NCBI GenBank assembly: GCA_945957335.1
Contig: CAMFLJ010000156.1
Coordinates: 1-8,401 of the forward strand
Reading direction: 5' to 3'
Length of the DNA stretch: 8,401 nt
Source of the DNA: an uncultured Actinomycetes bacterium
GTDB lineage: Bacteria > Actinomycetota > Acidimicrobiia > Acidimicrobiales > Acidimicrobilacustridaceae
The notes under the pieces are model-generated. The model did not search any database. It had not been told where the DNA came from and saw only the letters and a list, made by a program, of their open reading frames with translations. Made by a program: the position numbers and the translations under genes. Below, one piece after another: positions 8,339 through 8,401 of this stretch. Numbering within the stretch: the first letter of the stretch is position 1; each line of letters starts with the position of its first letter.

Positions 8339-8360
8339 CGGCCGGCGCCTCCGCCGGCCG
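8339..8360 (+). terminator. Perfect 9-bp G+C hairpin after the last gene, possible terminator
   Basis: CGGCCGGCG (8339-8347), loop CCTC, then CGCCGGCCG (8352-8360) form a perfect stem that begins 14 bases after the stop at 8324. There is no T-tract, so it is not a classical intrinsic terminator. U-less hairpins are often proposed as terminators in high-G+C actinobacteria. Confidence 0.45.
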
Positions 8361-8378
8361 GGCGGCTCAGACCCCGGC

Positions 8379-8401
8379 CTGTCTCTTATACACATCTCCG
8401 A
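8379..8401 (+). other. Tn5 mosaic end / Nextera sequencing adapter contamination
   Basis: CTGTCTCTTATACACATCT (8379-8397) is exactly the 19-bp Tn5 mosaic end used in Nextera tagmentation. The following CCGA is the start of the known read-2 adapter arm. Its A/T content is unlike anything else in the window. Read leftwards it creates the artefact peptide start MCIRDR. It is not part of the genome. Confidence 0.97.

Noticed and set aside
7667..8395. Minus-strand frame starting MCIRDR with long Val runs
   Set aside because: It starts inside the Nextera adapter, and its Val runs are the reverse reading of the Thr-rich repeat. It is an artefact.
8379..8397. Terminal Tn5 inverted repeat as a sign of a real transposon
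   Set aside because: The sequence is the hyperactive mosaic end used in library kits, followed by adapter bases at the very end of the contig, with no transposase nearby.

Overview
This is a very G+C-rich, gene-dense chromosomal fragment of an actinobacterium. Codons end mostly in G or C, GTG starts are common, several genes overlap, and an anti-sigma-type ATPase, a STAS protein and a Thr-rich single-pass membrane protein are present. The style (DUF5709-like protein, Thr/Pro-rich tails) would fit the class Acidimicrobiia, but that placement is a guess from gene style only. Eight protein genes fill nearly the whole window. I see no rRNA, tRNA, CRISPR array, phage gene or insertion sequence.

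Left block, minus strand (about 1-5316). Four genes read leftwards as a probable operon: a GlgX/TreX-type glycogen debranching enzyme, a small very acidic DUF5709-like protein, malto-oligosyltrehalose trehalohydrolase (TreZ), and a YihY/BrkB-type membrane protein cut by the window edge. GlgX/TreX removes alpha-1,6 branches from glycogen. TreZ is the last step of the TreY-TreZ route, releasing trehalose from maltooligosyl-trehalose. The usual middle partner, maltooligosyl-trehalose synthase (treY), is not in the window. The small acidic gene sits in the gap between debrancher and hydrolase.

Middle (5317-6495). A 132-bp divergent intergenic region separates glgX from a plus-strand gene for a haem-oxygenase-like, probably di-metal, enzyme ('iron-containing redox enzyme' family) of unknown substrate.

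Right block (6523-8324). A STAS-domain anti-sigma-factor antagonist (minus) stands head to head, 23 bp apart, with an RsbW-like anti-sigma ATPase (plus). The ATPase gene overlaps a small gene ending in an FRRWF / Trp-rich C-terminus. That gene in turn overlaps (GTGA) a single-pass membrane protein with a Ser/Thr-rich tail. This looks like a compact partner-switching module, and the two follow-on genes are its least understood part. No sigma factor or PP2C phosphatase is visible.

The last 23 bases are a Tn5 mosaic end plus Nextera adapter sequence. They are library contamination and show that the natural sequence stops at about 8378.
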